Assembly: GCF_000568815.1 (NCBI RefSeq)
Contig: NZ_CP007201.1
Location: 2,923,654 to 2,987,653, forward strand
Direction: 5' to 3'
DNA length: 64,000 bases
Origin: Sulfurospirillum multivorans DSM 12446
Lineage (GTDB): Bacteria > Campylobacterota > Campylobacteria > Campylobacterales > Sulfurospirillaceae
The notes under the pieces were generated by a model. The model did not search any database, was not told the DNA's origin, and saw only the letters and a program-made list of their open reading frames with translations. Shown piece after piece: positions 45,510-54,821 of the stretch (the stretch's first letter is position 1; each line of letters starts with the position of its first letter). Made by a program: the position numbers and the translations under genes.

Positions 45510-46882
45510 TGCAAAGACTCAATATTGTCATCACAGGACACGTCGACCACGGTAAAAGTACGCTCATTGGGCGTCTGCTTGCCGACACTGACTCATTGCC
45601 ACAAGGAAAACTAGAGAGCGTGAAAAAGATGTGTGAAAACAACGCACGTCCGTTTGAGTACGCTTTCTTGCTTGACGCTTTAGCCGATGAGCAAAAACAA
45701 GGCATTACGATAGACAGTGCGCGCGTCTTTTTTCAGAGTAAAAAACGTGAATACATCATCATCGATGCCCCTGGTCACATCGAATTTTTGAAAAACATGA
45801 TCAGTGGAGCGTCTCGTGCGGAGGCGGCTTTACTTCTCATTGACGCCAAAGAGGGTGTGGCTGAAAACTCTAAACGTCATGGAATGCTTCTTTCCCTTTT
45901 GGGCATCAAACAAGTGGCGATTGTGGTCAATAAAATGGACTTGGTCAACTTTAGTGAAATCGCGTTTACAAAACTGAAAGTCGAGTACAGCGAATACCTT
46001 GCAACGCTGGGCATTAAAAGCGACATTTTTATCCCAATCAGCGCAAGAGAAGGTGTAAACCTCATCGAGCATTCTGCTTCGACTCCTTGGTATAAAGGAC
46101 CAACCGTTTTAGAAATTTTAGATAGTTTCAAAAGCGTGGAAGAAAAAGAGAATGATGACTTTAGAATGCCATTACAAGATGTTTATAAATTTACACGTGA
46201 CAATGATGACCGTCGAATTTATGCGGGAACCGTAACCAGTGGCGAGCTCAATGTGGGTGATGAAGTGGTTTTTTACCCTTCTTTGAAACGCTCTAAAGTT
46301 GCAAGCATCGAGAGCTTTAACACCGAAGTCAAAACGAGTGTCAAAGAGAGTGAAGCGATTGGTTTTACGCTTCAAACACAAATTTACGTACGAAACGGTG
46401 ACGTGGTAGCCAGAGCTGATCAAAGTGCGCCAAAAGTGAGTAACCGTTTTGAAGCCAACCTCTTTTGGTTAGGCGCAAAGCCGTTGGAACTCGATAAACC
46501 GTACAAAATTAAGATTGGTTCGGCGCAAAGTACGATCTATCTTGAAGAGATCAAACGCGTCATTGATGGCGATACGTTAGACCGCGCTGATGAACCAAGT
46601 GTAGGACGTCATGAAGCGGCGTGTGTTATCTTTAGAGTACACGATCTTGTAGCGATGGAGCAATTTGGCGAGAACCAGAAGTTAGGTCGTTTTGTGATCG
46701 TTGATGAATATGACATCGCAGGCGGTGGCATCATCACTGAGGTGCTAGAGCAGTACACCACACGTCGTACAAAAGCTTTACATGTAAATGATGTTTTGGT
46801 CGACAAAGCAGGCGAAAGTGCAGAGTTTGAAGAGGAGCTTTTTGCACTTCTTCGCAAACATTTTCCCCATCAATTTAATTAA
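45509..46882 (+). CDS. cysN: Sulfate adenylyltransferase subunit 1 (GTPase)
   Basis: The 457-residue GTPase shows G1 [14 protein letters not shown]3 [12 protein letters not shown] and G4 VNKMDLV, followed by two EF-Tu-like barrel domains. No APS kinase (CysC) domain is fused at the C-terminus. It couples GTP hydrolysis to APS formation by CysD. A TTTACATGTAAA copy near its end reads as LHVN. The sulfur-carrier gene follows after 10 bp. Confidence 0.95.
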   Translation: MQRLNIVITGHVDHGKSTLIGRLLADTDSLPQGKLESVKKMCENNARPFEYAFLLDALADEQKQGITIDSARVFFQSKKREYIIIDAPGHIEFLKNMISGASRAEAALLLIDAKEGVAENSKRHGMLLSLLGIKQVAIVVNKMDLVNFSEIAFTKLKVEYSEYLATLGIKSDIFIPISAREGVNLIEHSASTPWYKGPTVLEILDSFKSVEEKENDDFRMPLQDVYKFTRDNDDRRIYAGTVTSGELNVGDEVVFYPSLKRSKVASIESFNTEVKTSVKESEAIGFTLQTQIYVRNGDVVARADQSAPKVSNRFEANLFWLGAKPLELDKPYKIKIGSAQSTIYLEEIKRVIDGDTLDRADEPSVGRHEAACVIFRVHDLVAMEQFGENQKLGRFVIVDEYDIAGGGIITEVLEQYTTRRTKALHVNDVLVDKAGESAEFEEELFALLRKHFPHQFN

Positions 46883-46892
46883 GGAATGAACT

Positions 46893-47099
46893 ATGAAATT
46901 AACCATTAACGGCGACGTAAAAGAGATTAAGGACGGAATCGTTCTTTCAGAATTATTGGTCATCGAAGATGTTGAACAACCTGATATGGTCTCCGTCCAA
47001 CTCAATGACGAATTTTTAATCAAAGATACCTATGCAACAACAACGCTTAAAGAGGGCGATGAGATCAACTTTTTATACTTCATGGGAGGTGGTGCGTGA
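46893..47099 (+). CDS. hcyS: Sulfur-carrier protein of methionine synthesis (HcyS)
   Basis: A 68-residue ubiquitin-like protein ending in GGGA. In ThiS/MoaD relatives the C-terminal GG carries the sulfur; here an extra Ala caps it, as in the HcyS carrier described in Wolinella succinogenes, where a JAMM peptidase (HcyD) removes the Ala, HcyF adenylates the exposed glycine and a thiocarboxylate is formed for MetY. All these partners are encoded immediately downstream. Overlaps hcyF by 4 bp. A ThiS role is less likely, given the context. Confidence 0.9.
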   Translation: MKLTINGDVKEIKDGIVLSELLVIEDVEQPDMVSVQLNDEFLIKDTYATTTLKEGDEINFLYFMGGGA

Positions 47100-47902
47100 G
47101 AGATTTTAGCGATGAAGAATTAGAGCGTTATTCACGTCACATCATCCTCCAAGATGTGGGTATTGAAGGGCAAGAGAAAATTGCTAACTCTAAAGTTTTA
47201 GTCATTGGTGCGGGTGGGCTTGGCTCTCCTGTAGCACTTTACTTAGCCGCAGCAGGTGTGGGCGAAATCGGCATCGTGGATGGCGATGTCGTCGATCTTT
47301 CAAACCTTCAACGTCAAGTCATTCATGCCACAGCAGATATTGGGGTTCCTAAAGTACTTTCGGCTAAAGCGAAAATGGAAGCGATTAACCCGAATGTTAA
47401 AGTCACCGTGTACCAAAAGTTTTTAGATGCTTCCAACATTTTGGACATCGTCAAAGGCTATGACTTTGTCATCGATGGAACCGACAATTTCTCGGCAAAA
47501 TTTTTGATTAACGATGCGTGTATCTTGGCAAATGTACCTTATTCTCACGGTGGTATTTTGCGTTTTGGCGGACAAACGATGACGATTAAGCCACACGAGA
47601 GTGCGTGTTATGCGTGTGTGTTTGACAGCCCTCCTCCAGCCAATGCGATTCCTACATGTTCAAGTGCCGGTATATTGGGCGCGGTTGCTGGCATGCTTGG
47701 AACCATCCAAGCCGCAGAAGCTTTAAAATACATCGTCGGTGTGGGTGAACCACTCTACAACAGACTCTTAACCTTTGATGCCAAAACGATGAACTTTAGA
47801 AATGTGAATTTCAAGAAAAACCCTAAATGTCGCGTCTGTGGTGGAGAGGGAATCAAAGAGATACGAGATTACGAAGCCGTTGTCTGTGAGGCAAAGCTAT
47901 GA
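47096..47902 (+). CDS. hcyF: E1-like adenylyltransferase for the sulfur carrier (HcyF)
   Basis: The 268-residue protein is of the ThiF/MoeB family: nucleotide loop VIGAGGLGSPVALYLAAAG, catalytic Arg region NLQRQVIHATADIG, ATP-contact DGTDNFSAKF, and zinc cysteines in CYACVF and CRVCGG. The sequence IPTCSSAGILGAVAGMLG holds the family's catalytic-region Cys. No rhodanese domain is fused. It should activate the C-terminus of the carrier encoded just upstream; 4-bp overlaps link it to both neighbours. Confidence 0.9.
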   Translation: MRDFSDEELERYSRHIILQDVGIEGQEKIANSKVLVIGAGGLGSPVALYLAAAGVGEIGIVDGDVVDLSNLQRQVIHATADIGVPKVLSAKAKMEAINPNVKVTVYQKFLDASNILDIVKGYDFVIDGTDNFSAKFLINDACILANVPYSHGGILRFGGQTMTIKPHESACYACVFDSPPPANAIPTCSSAGILGAVAGMLGTIQAAEALKYIVGVGEPLYNRLLTFDAKTMNFRNVNFKKNPKCRVCGGEGIKEIRDYEAVVCEAKL

Positions 47903-48294
47903 TAAAAATCCCACAAAGCGTGTACGATGAAATCGTCGCACATGCGCTAAAAGATGCCCCGATTGAAGCGTGTGGTTATCTTGCTGGGATCAATGGCGAA
48001 GTGAAATACGCCATCCCTATGAAAAATACGGATGCAAGCAATGAACACTTCAGCTTTGATCCACAAGAGCAGTTTGACGCGTTTAAAAAGACGCAAAAAG
48101 AGGGTCTTAGACTCATTTCTGTCTACCACTCTCACCCAGAAACACCTGCTCGTCCGAGCGAGGAAGACATTCGTTTAGCGTTTGATCCTAATGTCAGTTA
48201 TATTATCGTCTCACTTGCAGGCGAAGTTCCTGATATGAAGTCATTTATTATTAAAAATAAAACGGTTGAAAAAGAAGAAATTAACATTATTTAA
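47899..48294 (+). CDS. hcyD: JAMM metallopeptidase (HcyD)
   Basis: The 131-residue protein has the JAMM/MPN+ zinc motif: Glu in APIEACGYLAG and HSHPETPARPSEEDI (HxH, then S-x-x-D spacing). This protease family removes C-terminal residues from ubiquitin-like carriers; here the target is the terminal Ala of the GGGA-ending carrier two genes upstream. It ends the tight four-gene overlap run; a 173-bp gap with a large hairpin follows before sir. Confidence 0.9.
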   Translation: MIKIPQSVYDEIVAHALKDAPIEACGYLAGINGEVKYAIPMKNTDASNEHFSFDPQEQFDAFKKTQKEGLRLISVYHSHPETPARPSEEDIRLAFDPNVSYIIVSLAGEVPDMKSFIIKNKTVEKEEINII

Positions 48295-48298
48295 AGTC

Positions 48299-48431
48299 AT
48301 GAAGAAGCCAGCTTCGAAATAAATCCTCTTGCAACACGGTTGAGACACGATGGGAGCCCCGAAACGCTCCGCTTATTCGTCCCATCGGCTCAAAGTGTTT
48401 TATTCGGATTTTTTCTACGCGACTTCTTCAT
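48299..48431 (+). ncRNA. Long nested hairpin between hcyD and sir
   Basis: Six nested complementary blocks give one elongated stem: ATGAAGAAG (48299) with CTTCTTCAT (48423); GAAATAAATCC (48316) with GGATTTTTTC (48406), one bulge; AACAC (48333) with GTGTT (48395); TTGAG (48340) with CTCAA (48389); GATGGGA (48349) with TCCCATC (48380); CGAA with TTCG at the apex. About 40 base pairs in 133 nt. It could be a structured RNA, an mRNA processing/attenuation element, or a MITE-like insertion. No frame is coded. Confidence 0.7.
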
Positions 48432-48467
48432 CAAAACGTTTACATGTAACGATAAGGAGTTACGATT

Positions 48468-50753
48468 ATGAGCAGATATACTATCCCTGAAATGGTCTAT
48501 GAAGACCTTGAAATTTTCAAAAAAAACCATGCCGAATTTTTGGCAGGCACACTTGATGAGCTTACCTTTAAAACAATGCGCGTTCCCTTTGGCGTCTATG
48601 AACAACGTGAAGCCAATACCTTTATGGTGCGCATCAAACTTGCTGGCGGTATCTTAACCCCCAAACAACTTTTAACGCTCTCTGACTTAGCTGAAAAGTA
48701 CGCACACGAGGCGATTCATATCACCACACGTGGTGGTGCTCAGCTTCACTATGTCAAGATCGAAGATATCATTGACATTATCACAAAACTGCACAGCATT
48801 GATCTCAGTGGTCGTGGCGGTGGAGGAAACACTGTTCGTAACGTTATGGCAGACCCACTTGCGGGTACGGCAAAAGATGAGATTTTTGATGTCTCTCCGT
48901 ATGCCCTTGCGATTACGACAAAAATGCTCGAGCAAAAAGATTCGTTTGCATTGCCACGAAAATTCAAAATTACGTTTAGCGGCTCCGAAGCCGATCGTGG
49001 GTATGCGACGATTCACGATGTAGGCTTTATCGCGAAAATTGAAAACGGTGTCAAAGGCTTTAAACTCTTTGTCGCTGGTGGTATGGGTGCGAAGTCTCGT
49101 GTAGGAAGCAAATTTCTTGATTTTGTGCCTGACACCGAAGTCTTTTTGTACTCTCAAGCGATTAAACAAGTGTTTGATCAAAATGGTAACCGCAAAAACA
49201 AACATGCCGCGCGCCTTCGCTTCTTGATTGAAGAGTTGGGCATGGATGAGTTTAGAAGACTGGTCAATGTTGAAATTGAAGCACTCAAAGCCAAAGGTGG
49301 CTGGGAAATGCCAGTTGCCGAGATTGAGCGCACGCAGGGCGACACCACGCATGAACCTTTTAGCGTGCCAGAATCCATTTCAAAATGGTGGAACCGTTAC
49401 GTTTACGCCCAAAAACAAGAGGGGCTTTATGGATGTAAAGTGCCTGTGCATTTAGGGGATATTCACTTTAATAATGCTCGTGCCCTTGCAAATGCCCTGC
49501 TTCCGTTTGGTGAAGATGTTCTTCGTTTTACAGGCGATCAAAACCTCTACATTAGAAACCTTACAGCGCCTCAAATGGCAAGTTTACACGACATCTTGCA
49601 AAAATTTTCTGTTGAAGTCTCTAAACCAACGCTCTTTGGTGATATGGTCGCATGTACAGGTGCGACAACGTGTCAACTCGGCATCGCTCGTCCTCGTGGT
49701 GCAGTCGATGCGATTCAAAAACGTCTCAATAAACTCATCGATGAGCGTGACTATGATGCCCTTCAAGGATTTAAAATCCATTTATCGGGTTGTCCGAACA
49801 GTTGTGGAAAACACCTTATCGGCGATCTTGGATTTTTTGGAAAAGTCCAACGTAATGAGGGCTACTCCTACCCAGCGTACAACGTCGTAGCAGGTTCACG
49901 CACATCAGGAGAAGGCAGTGTATACGCCCAAAAAGCAGGTGATGTTGCAGCCTTTCATGTTCCTGCCTTTGTCGAAGAAGTTTTGGATACGTGGCTTTTA
50001 CATGTAAAGGCTTATAAGAGTTTTGCAGACTGGATTGACGATGGGGGACTTTCTATCATCACAGAGATCAGTAAAAAATACGTGGATATTCCTTCGTTCA
50101 AAGAGGACAAAAACCCTTACTTTGACTATGATGCCGTTGAACTTTTCTCTTTAAAAGGTCGAGGTACGGGTGAGTGTAGTGCAGGTATGTACGACCTCAT
50201 CGAAGCCGATAAGAAGGCGCTTAAAGAAGCACTTGAGAAAGAGGAAAAAGACTATGAGTTGATTCGTCTTTTGGCGGCTCGTATGCTACTCGTCACACGT
50301 GGAGAGGACGCTAGGGATAAAGCGGGTGTTCTAAAAGCCTTTAAAACACTTTTTGTCGATACAACCCTGCTCAATGCTTACTTTGGCACGATGCTAGAGG
50401 GTGATGCGGATGAAAAATCGATCGAGCTGGCAGAAGAAGTTATCAAGCTTTACGAAACAATGGACAATACACTTAAATTTGCCAAAGAGAAAGAGTTGGC
50501 AGCAGCGGTGGCTACGCAGACTGAAGCAAAATCAGCCCATTTTAAAGACCTCAGCGGTGTGGCGTGCCCGATGAACTTTGTCAAAACAAAGATGGAACTC
50601 TCCAAAATCGGAAGCGGTGAAGTCTTGGAAATTTTACTCGATGATGGCGCACCGATTGACAACGTACCAAAATCAGTCGCAAGTGAAGGACATACCGTCG
50701 AAGCGACTACCAAAGAGGGTAATGGCTGGCGTGTAAGGATCGTGAAAAAATGA
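48468..50753 (+). CDS. Sulfite reductase with C-terminal TusA-like domain
   Basis: The 761-residue protein has a nitrite/sulfite reductase core with two ferredoxin-like repeats (THITTRGGAQLHYVKIED, RFTGDQNLYIRNL) and four cysteines, C396, C402, C442 and C446 (ACTGATTCQLG, SGCPNSCGKH), for the siroheme-[4Fe-4S] centre. After the core comes a helical segment (about 590-680) with LIRLLAARMLLVTRGEDARD, then a TusA-type domain (about 693-761) with its C-P motif, Cys700 (VACPMNF). Reduces sulfite to sulfide; the TusA cysteine may receive or hand on sulfur to the carrier pathway. ATGA overlap with cysG. Confidence 0.92.
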   Translation: MSRYTIPEMVYEDLEIFKKNHAEFLAGTLDELTFKTMRVPFGVYEQREANTFMVRIKLAGGILTPKQLLTLSDLAEKYAHEAIHITTRGGAQLHYVKIEDIIDIITKLHSIDLSGRGGGGNTVRNVMADPLAGTAKDEIFDVSPYALAITTKMLEQKDSFALPRKFKITFSGSEADRGYATIHDVGFIAKIENGVKGFKLFVAGGMGAKSRVGSKFLDFVPDTEVFLYSQAIKQVFDQNGNRKNKHAARLRFLIEELGMDEFRRLVNVEIEALKAKGGWEMPVAEIERTQGDTTHEPFSVPESISKWWNRYVYAQKQEGLYGCKVPVHLGDIHFNNARALANALLPFGEDVLRFTGDQNLYIRNLTAPQMASLHDILQKFSVEVSKPTLFGDMVACTGATTCQLGIARPRGAVDAIQKRLNKLIDERDYDALQGFKIHLSGCPNSCGKHLIGDLGFFGKVQRNEGYSYPAYNVVAGSRTSGEGSVYAQKAGDVAAFHVPAFVEEVLDTWLLHVKAYKSFADWIDDGGLSIITEISKKYVDIPSFKEDKNPYFDYDAVELFSLKGRGTGECSAGMYDLIEADKKALKEALEKEEKDYELIRLLAARMLLVTRGEDARDKAGVLKAFKTLFVDTTLLNAYFGTMLEGDADEKSIELAEEVIKLYETMDNTLKFAKEKELAAAVATQTEAKSAHFKDLSGVACPMNFVKTKMELSKIGSGEVLEILLDDGAPIDNVPKSVASEGHTVEATTKEGNGWRVRIVKK

Positions 50754-52018
50754 GTACCTTAGGCATCGCACTCACACCAAAACGCATGCTTTTGATTGGA
50801 GCGGGCAAAGTCGCCGCACAGAAAGCGCGCGTACTGGACAGTCTTGATTTTGCGTACGAAATCGTCGCAGAATCAAGGCTCGATGCCTATTTTGATTCCA
50901 AAATATTTACATGTAAAGCGTTTGAGGATGCTGATGCAGAGGGCTTTGAAGTCATTATTGATGCGACAGGCAATGAGCAGGTGACCCAGCGTTTGGTTGC
51001 GCTCAAACCTCATCTTCATTTTTGGCTCAATGTCGTAGACGTGCCCGAACTGTGTGATTTTTACTTTAGCGCGCTGACGCGTCGTGGCGACATTCAAGTC
51101 GCCGTCAGCAGTGGAGGCAGTTCGCCAACCTTGGCGCAAGTCATTCGCGACAAAATTGAGAAGATTTTGCCACGTGATTTGACTTCACTCATCGACAGAC
51201 TGAAAAACGAGCGTAAAAAACCAGACCGTGACTTAGAAAAACTCAAAGAGATCGCCAAAGCAGGTGTGGGAAAAGTCTTTTTGATCGGCTGTGGAACAGG
51301 GTATGTGGGTAACCTCACGCTCGACGCCTTAAATGCCTTTGAACTGCTCGATGTTGCGTTGGTGGATGCATTGGTCTCCGAGGAAATTCGCGCCCTGATT
51401 CCGCTTACATGTAAAGTCGTCGATGTGAGCAAAAAGAAAGGTTTTCACTCCAAAAGCCAAGATGAGATCAACGCGCTTTTGGTCGACTACGCCAAACAAG
51501 GGTTGGTTGTCGGACGGCTCAAAGGTGGTGACCCACTTCTGTTTGGTCGCTTGGGTGAAGAGAAGCAGGTTTTGAGTGCGCATGGTATCTCCTTTGAGGT
51601 GATTAATGGCATTACTTCAGCACTTAGGTCATGCACCGTTTCAGGCATTGTGCCAACGATTCGCGACATTTCCAAAGGGGTGACCATCGTTTCAGCGCAC
51701 CTGCGAGAAACGCTTTTTAACGATGACTGGGTGAGCATTTTAAAACAGCCACTGCACACAGTAATCGTTTTGATGGCGCACAGTTTTGCGAAAAAGATTG
51801 AAGATTCGATTGCAAAACAGGGCATCGACCCAAATCTTCCCGCCGCGTTTGTCTCGAAGATTGACCTGCCCGATCAAATCACCATAGTGGGAACTGTGGG
51901 AAAATTGGATAAAATGGCAACATTGTGCGCCACACCAGCGGTATTAATCATCGGTGAGTGTGTCGCAAAAGAGAACATTCTACCCGCTGAAAATAGTGGC
52001 AAAATCATTTACATGTAA
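50750..52018 (+). CDS. cysG: Siroheme synthase (methyltransferase + dehydrogenase)
   Basis: The 422-residue protein joins an N-terminal precorrin-2 dehydrogenase/ferrochelatase domain (LLIGAGKVAAQKARVLDSL, VAVSSGGSSPTLAQVIRDKIE) to a C-terminal uroporphyrinogen-III methyltransferase (KVFLIGCGTGYVGNLTLDAL, VVGRLKGGDPLLFGRLGEE). It makes siroheme for the sulfite reductase encoded just upstream, with which it overlaps by 4 bp. Three iterated palindromes lie within the gene and the last one spans its stop codon. Confidence 0.92.
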   Translation: MSTLGIALTPKRMLLIGAGKVAAQKARVLDSLDFAYEIVAESRLDAYFDSKIFTCKAFEDADAEGFEVIIDATGNEQVTQRLVALKPHLHFWLNVVDVPELCDFYFSALTRRGDIQVAVSSGGSSPTLAQVIRDKIEKILPRDLTSLIDRLKNERKKPDRDLEKLKEIAKAGVGKVFLIGCGTGYVGNLTLDALNAFELLDVALVDALVSEEIRALIPLTCKVVDVSKKKGFHSKSQDEINALLVDYAKQGLVVGRLKGGDPLLFGRLGEEKQVLSAHGISFEVINGITSALRSCTVSGIVPTIRDISKGVTIVSAHLRETLFNDDWVSILKQPLHTVIVLMAHSFAKKIEDSIAKQGIDPNLPAAFVSKIDLPDQITIVGTVGKLDKMATLCATPAVLIIGECVAKENILPAENSGKIIYM

Positions 52019-52023
52019 AGGCT

Positions 52024-52151
52024 AATCAGCTGTCTAAAAAAAGCACCAACGGTGCGCGGGCTCGCTGCCGAAGCGAACTCAGCGTTAGCGAAGAGTTCAA
52101 AGCTTTGCTTTGAGCGCGTGTCAAAACGTAGGGTTTTTTCGATAGCTGATT
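52024..52151 (+). ncRNA. Multi-branched structured element between cysG and metY
   Basis: An 18-bp outer stem (AATCAGCTGTCTAAAAAA at 52024 with TTTTTTCGATAGCTGATT ending 52151; one mismatch, one G-T) encloses GCACC-AAC-GGTGC (52043-52055), TCGCT-GCCGA-AGCGA (about 52062-52076) and GTTCAAAGC-TTT-GCTTTGAGC (about 52095-52115). The inner part resembles the element at 23764-23855. It lies just upstream of metY and could be regulatory RNA or a REP-like element. Confidence 0.65.
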
Positions 52152-52174
52152 TACATTCAAAAGAAGGATATTTT

Positions 52175-53395
52175 ATGGGATTTACGACCAAAGCATTGCA
52201 TGCCAAACCTGCACACAAAGATCAACACGGCGCAATGCGCTTCCCTATCTACCAATGTTCAGCGTTTGAGTTTGAAAAATCAGAAGACCTTGAAGCTGTT
52301 TTCAAAGGTCAAAAGATGGGGCATGTCTACACACGCTCTTCCAACCCGTCCATCGAAGAGTTTGAACTCAAAATCAAAGCGATCAGTGGTGCGTTTGGGG
52401 TCATTGCAACTGCAACGGGAATGGCAGCGATTGCGAACGCGCTTTTTGCACTGGTTAAAAGTGGCGACAACATCATCACCACCAAGTACCTTTTTGGCAA
52501 TACGCTCTCGTTGTTTCAAACACTTTTCAGTGATTTTGGCGTGGAAGTACGTTATGTGGATTTAAGCGATATTGAAGCGATTCGTGCGAATATCGATGCT
52601 AAAACACGTCTGCTTTTCTGTGAAAGTATCAGCAATCCTCAATTGATTGTGCCTGATTTTAGCGCGATTAAAGCGGTCTTAAAAGAGCATCATGTGCCTC
52701 TCATCGTCGATACAACGGCAACCCCTTGGAATATCTTTGACGCCAAAAAACACGGTGTCGACATTGAAATTATCTCCGCAACCAAATACATTTCGGGTGG
52801 CGGACATGTTTTGGGCGGTTTGATCGTCGATAACGGTACCTTTAACTGGAAAAATCATGTAACGCTAGAGCCTTTTTTCAAAAAATTTGGTCCTTTTGCC
52901 TTTATGGCGCGTCTTCGTAAAGAGACCTTCCGAAATTTAGGCTCTTCGTTGACGGCGCAAAGTGCCTACTTGCTCTCTTTAGGGCTTGAAACGCTGGACT
53001 TAAGAGTGCAGAGAAGCTGTCAAAATGCCCTAGCTGTGGCAAAACATCTGCAAAGTAAGGCTGAGATTATCAGCGTTGAGTATCCGCTTTTGGAAAACTC
53101 GAACTATTTTGCGAACGCGTCTAAACAGTTTAGTGGCGGTGGCGGCATTGTCAGCTTTAGCTTTAGCGATAAAGAGACAACCTATGCGTTTTTAAACCGC
53201 CTGAACATCATCAAACGAGGCACGAACGTCCAAGACAATAAATCGTTGGCGATTGCGACGTATCATACGATTTACGCCGAATATTCCGATGAGCAAAAAG
53301 CCGCTTATGGGCTTACGGAAGGGATGATTCGCCTCTCTGTGGGTATTGAAGATTTGGAAGACTTGCTCGAAGATATTGACCAAGCATTAGCCTAA
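52175..53395 (+). CDS. metY: O-acetylhomoserine sulfhydrylase (MetY)
   Basis: ATG 52175 is chosen because AGAAGGA precedes it and homologous proteins start GFTTKALHA; the frame is open upstream through the structured element. The 406-residue PLP enzyme shows HVYTRSSNPSIEEFELKIKA, the phosphate-binding and cofactor Asp region PLIVDTTATPWN and the PLP-lysine in ISATKYISGGGHVLGG. In the HcyS pathway this enzyme accepts sulfur from the carrier thiocarboxylate and forms homocysteine from O-acetylhomoserine. It closes the operon. Confidence 0.92.
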   Translation: MGFTTKALHAKPAHKDQHGAMRFPIYQCSAFEFEKSEDLEAVFKGQKMGHVYTRSSNPSIEEFELKIKAISGAFGVIATATGMAAIANALFALVKSGDNIITTKYLFGNTLSLFQTLFSDFGVEVRYVDLSDIEAIRANIDAKTRLLFCESISNPQLIVPDFSAIKAVLKEHHVPLIVDTTATPWNIFDAKKHGVDIEIISATKYISGGGHVLGGLIVDNGTFNWKNHVTLEPFFKKFGPFAFMARLRKETFRNLGSSLTAQSAYLLSLGLETLDLRVQRSCQNALAVAKHLQSKAEIISVEYPLLENSNYFANASKQFSGGGGIVSFSFSDKETTYAFLNRLNIIKRGTNVQDNKSLAIATYHTIYAEYSDEQKAAYGLTEGMIRLSVGIEDLEDLLEDIDQALA

Positions 53396-53500
53396 TAGAA
53401 CGTTGTGAGTGGATGAAACCCTTTACATGTAAAGATTAAATTCACTCAAAAGCGGTCGTTTTAAAGTAACGAAAGTAAACATGGGGTAAAATTCCATCGC

Positions 53501-53576
53501 GCTGGTGTAGCTCAGTTGGTAGAGCAGTTGATCCGTAATCAACAGGTCGGGGGTTCGAGCCCCTTCACCAGCTCCA
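53501..53576 (+). tRNA. tRNA-Thr (anticodon CGT)
   Basis: A 76-nt cloverleaf: acceptor GCTGGTG with CACCAGC, D-arm TAGCTCAGTTGGTAGAGCAG, anticodon stem GTTGA/TCAAC around loop TCCGTAA (anticodon CGT, decoding ACG), T-arm GGGGGTTCGAGCCCC, and encoded CCA end. Confidence 0.95.
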
Positions 53577-53613
53577 GCCTCTCACGAAATTCCCCATGTT
53601 TCTAACCTAATTC

Positions 53614-53648
53614 TTAACTTTTCATCCTTACATGTAACGAAAAGTTAA
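53614..53648. terminator. Hairpin downstream of tRNA-Thr
   Basis: TTAACTTTTC and GAAAAGTTAA form a 10-bp perfect stem around a 15-base loop that contains a TTACATGTAA copy. It stands about 40 bp after the tRNA and before mnmA. Confidence 0.5.
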
Positions 53649-53754
53649 AAGTTTAGCCCTGACCCCTTTTAATGGTGCCCTATTTTGGGCTAACACGAAA
53701 CGTAAAGACTTTTACTCTTTAGACGTCGAATCCTGAATAAAAGAGAACACATCT

Positions 53755-54774
53755 ATGAAAATTGCACTATTAATGAGCGGTGGCATTGACTCTAGTTACT
53801 CCGCTTATTTGCTCAAAAACCAAGGCCATGAGGTCATTGGCATCTATCTCAAACTCCATGAGGATGAGAAAAAACATGCGATCAACATCGCCAACATTGA
53901 AAAAGTCAGCCATCATTTGGGCATAGAAACCCATATTTTAGATGCCAAAGCCCTCTTTAAAGAGCATGTCTATGACTATTTTGTACGCTCCTACGAGCAA
54001 GGACGCACCCCCAATCCGTGTGCGTTTTGTAACCCTCGAATGAAATTTGGGTTTGCCTTTGAAAAAGCGATGGAGATGGGATGCGAAAGAATTGCCACAG
54101 GGCATTATGCGCGCGTTGAAAACGGACATATCCAAGAGGCGTTTGACATGTCAAAAGACCAAAGTTATTTCCTTTTTGGACTGAAAAAAGAGGTGGTCGA
54201 GAAGATTATTTTCCCACTGGGTGGCATGCTTAAAAATGACATCAAACCCATTGCACTCAAAGAATTACCGTGGTTGGGTACGCTTGAAAGCTACAAAGAG
54301 TCTCAAGAGATCTGCTTTGTGACCGATACCTACATTGAAATTCTTAAAAAACATCTGGATGTCGATCAAAAAGGCGTTGTCAAAGATGTTGCGGGAAACG
54401 TGATAGGCGAGCACAAAGGCTATATGCACTACACGATTGGTAAACGAAAAGGTTTAACGATTAATGGAGCGCATGACCCACACTTTGTCGTGAACATCGA
54501 CGCGAAGACCAATACGGTGATTGCAGGAACCAAAGAAGACCTGATTCAAACCAAAGTCATCGCCGAGAATTTCTCGCTAGGCGAAGATTTTCAAGAGGGC
54601 GAATATGGCGTCAAAGTACGCTATAGAAGTGCTAAAACCAAAGCGCATGTGAGCGTTGTGGATGGCAAGATCATTGCAGAACTGCACGAAGGCGTTTACG
54701 GACTGGCAAGCGGTCAAGCGCTGGTTGTTTACCAAGATGACCTTGTCATCGGCGGCGGCTGGATCGAAGCGTAA
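53755..54774 (+). CDS. mnmA: tRNA-specific 2-thiouridylase
   Basis: The 339-residue protein has the PP-loop [14 protein letters not shown], the first catalytic Cys in [16 protein letters not shown] (the CN motif), the second in [11 protein letters not shown], and [10 protein letters not shown] near the central domain. It thiolates uridine 34 of tRNA-Glu, Lys and Gln. It has the short, Campylobacterota-type N-terminal region. The PP-loop has Ile where Val is usual, which is conservative. No operon partner. Confidence 0.93.
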   Translation: MKIALLMSGGIDSSYSAYLLKNQGHEVIGIYLKLHEDEKKHAINIANIEKVSHHLGIETHILDAKALFKEHVYDYFVRSYEQGRTPNPCAFCNPRMKFGFAFEKAMEMGCERIATGHYARVENGHIQEAFDMSKDQSYFLFGLKKEVVEKIIFPLGGMLKNDIKPIALKELPWLGTLESYKESQEICFVTDTYIEILKKHLDVDQKGVVKDVAGNVIGEHKGYMHYTIGKRKGLTINGAHDPHFVVNIDAKTNTVIAGTKEDLIQTKVIAENFSLGEDFQEGEYGVKVRYRSAKTKAHVSVVDGKIIAELHEGVYGLASGQALVVYQDDLVIGGGWIEA

Positions 54775-54821
54775 AAATTTTCAGGGGCAGTTTGAACGCT
54801 GCCCTATCTTTACATGTAACG

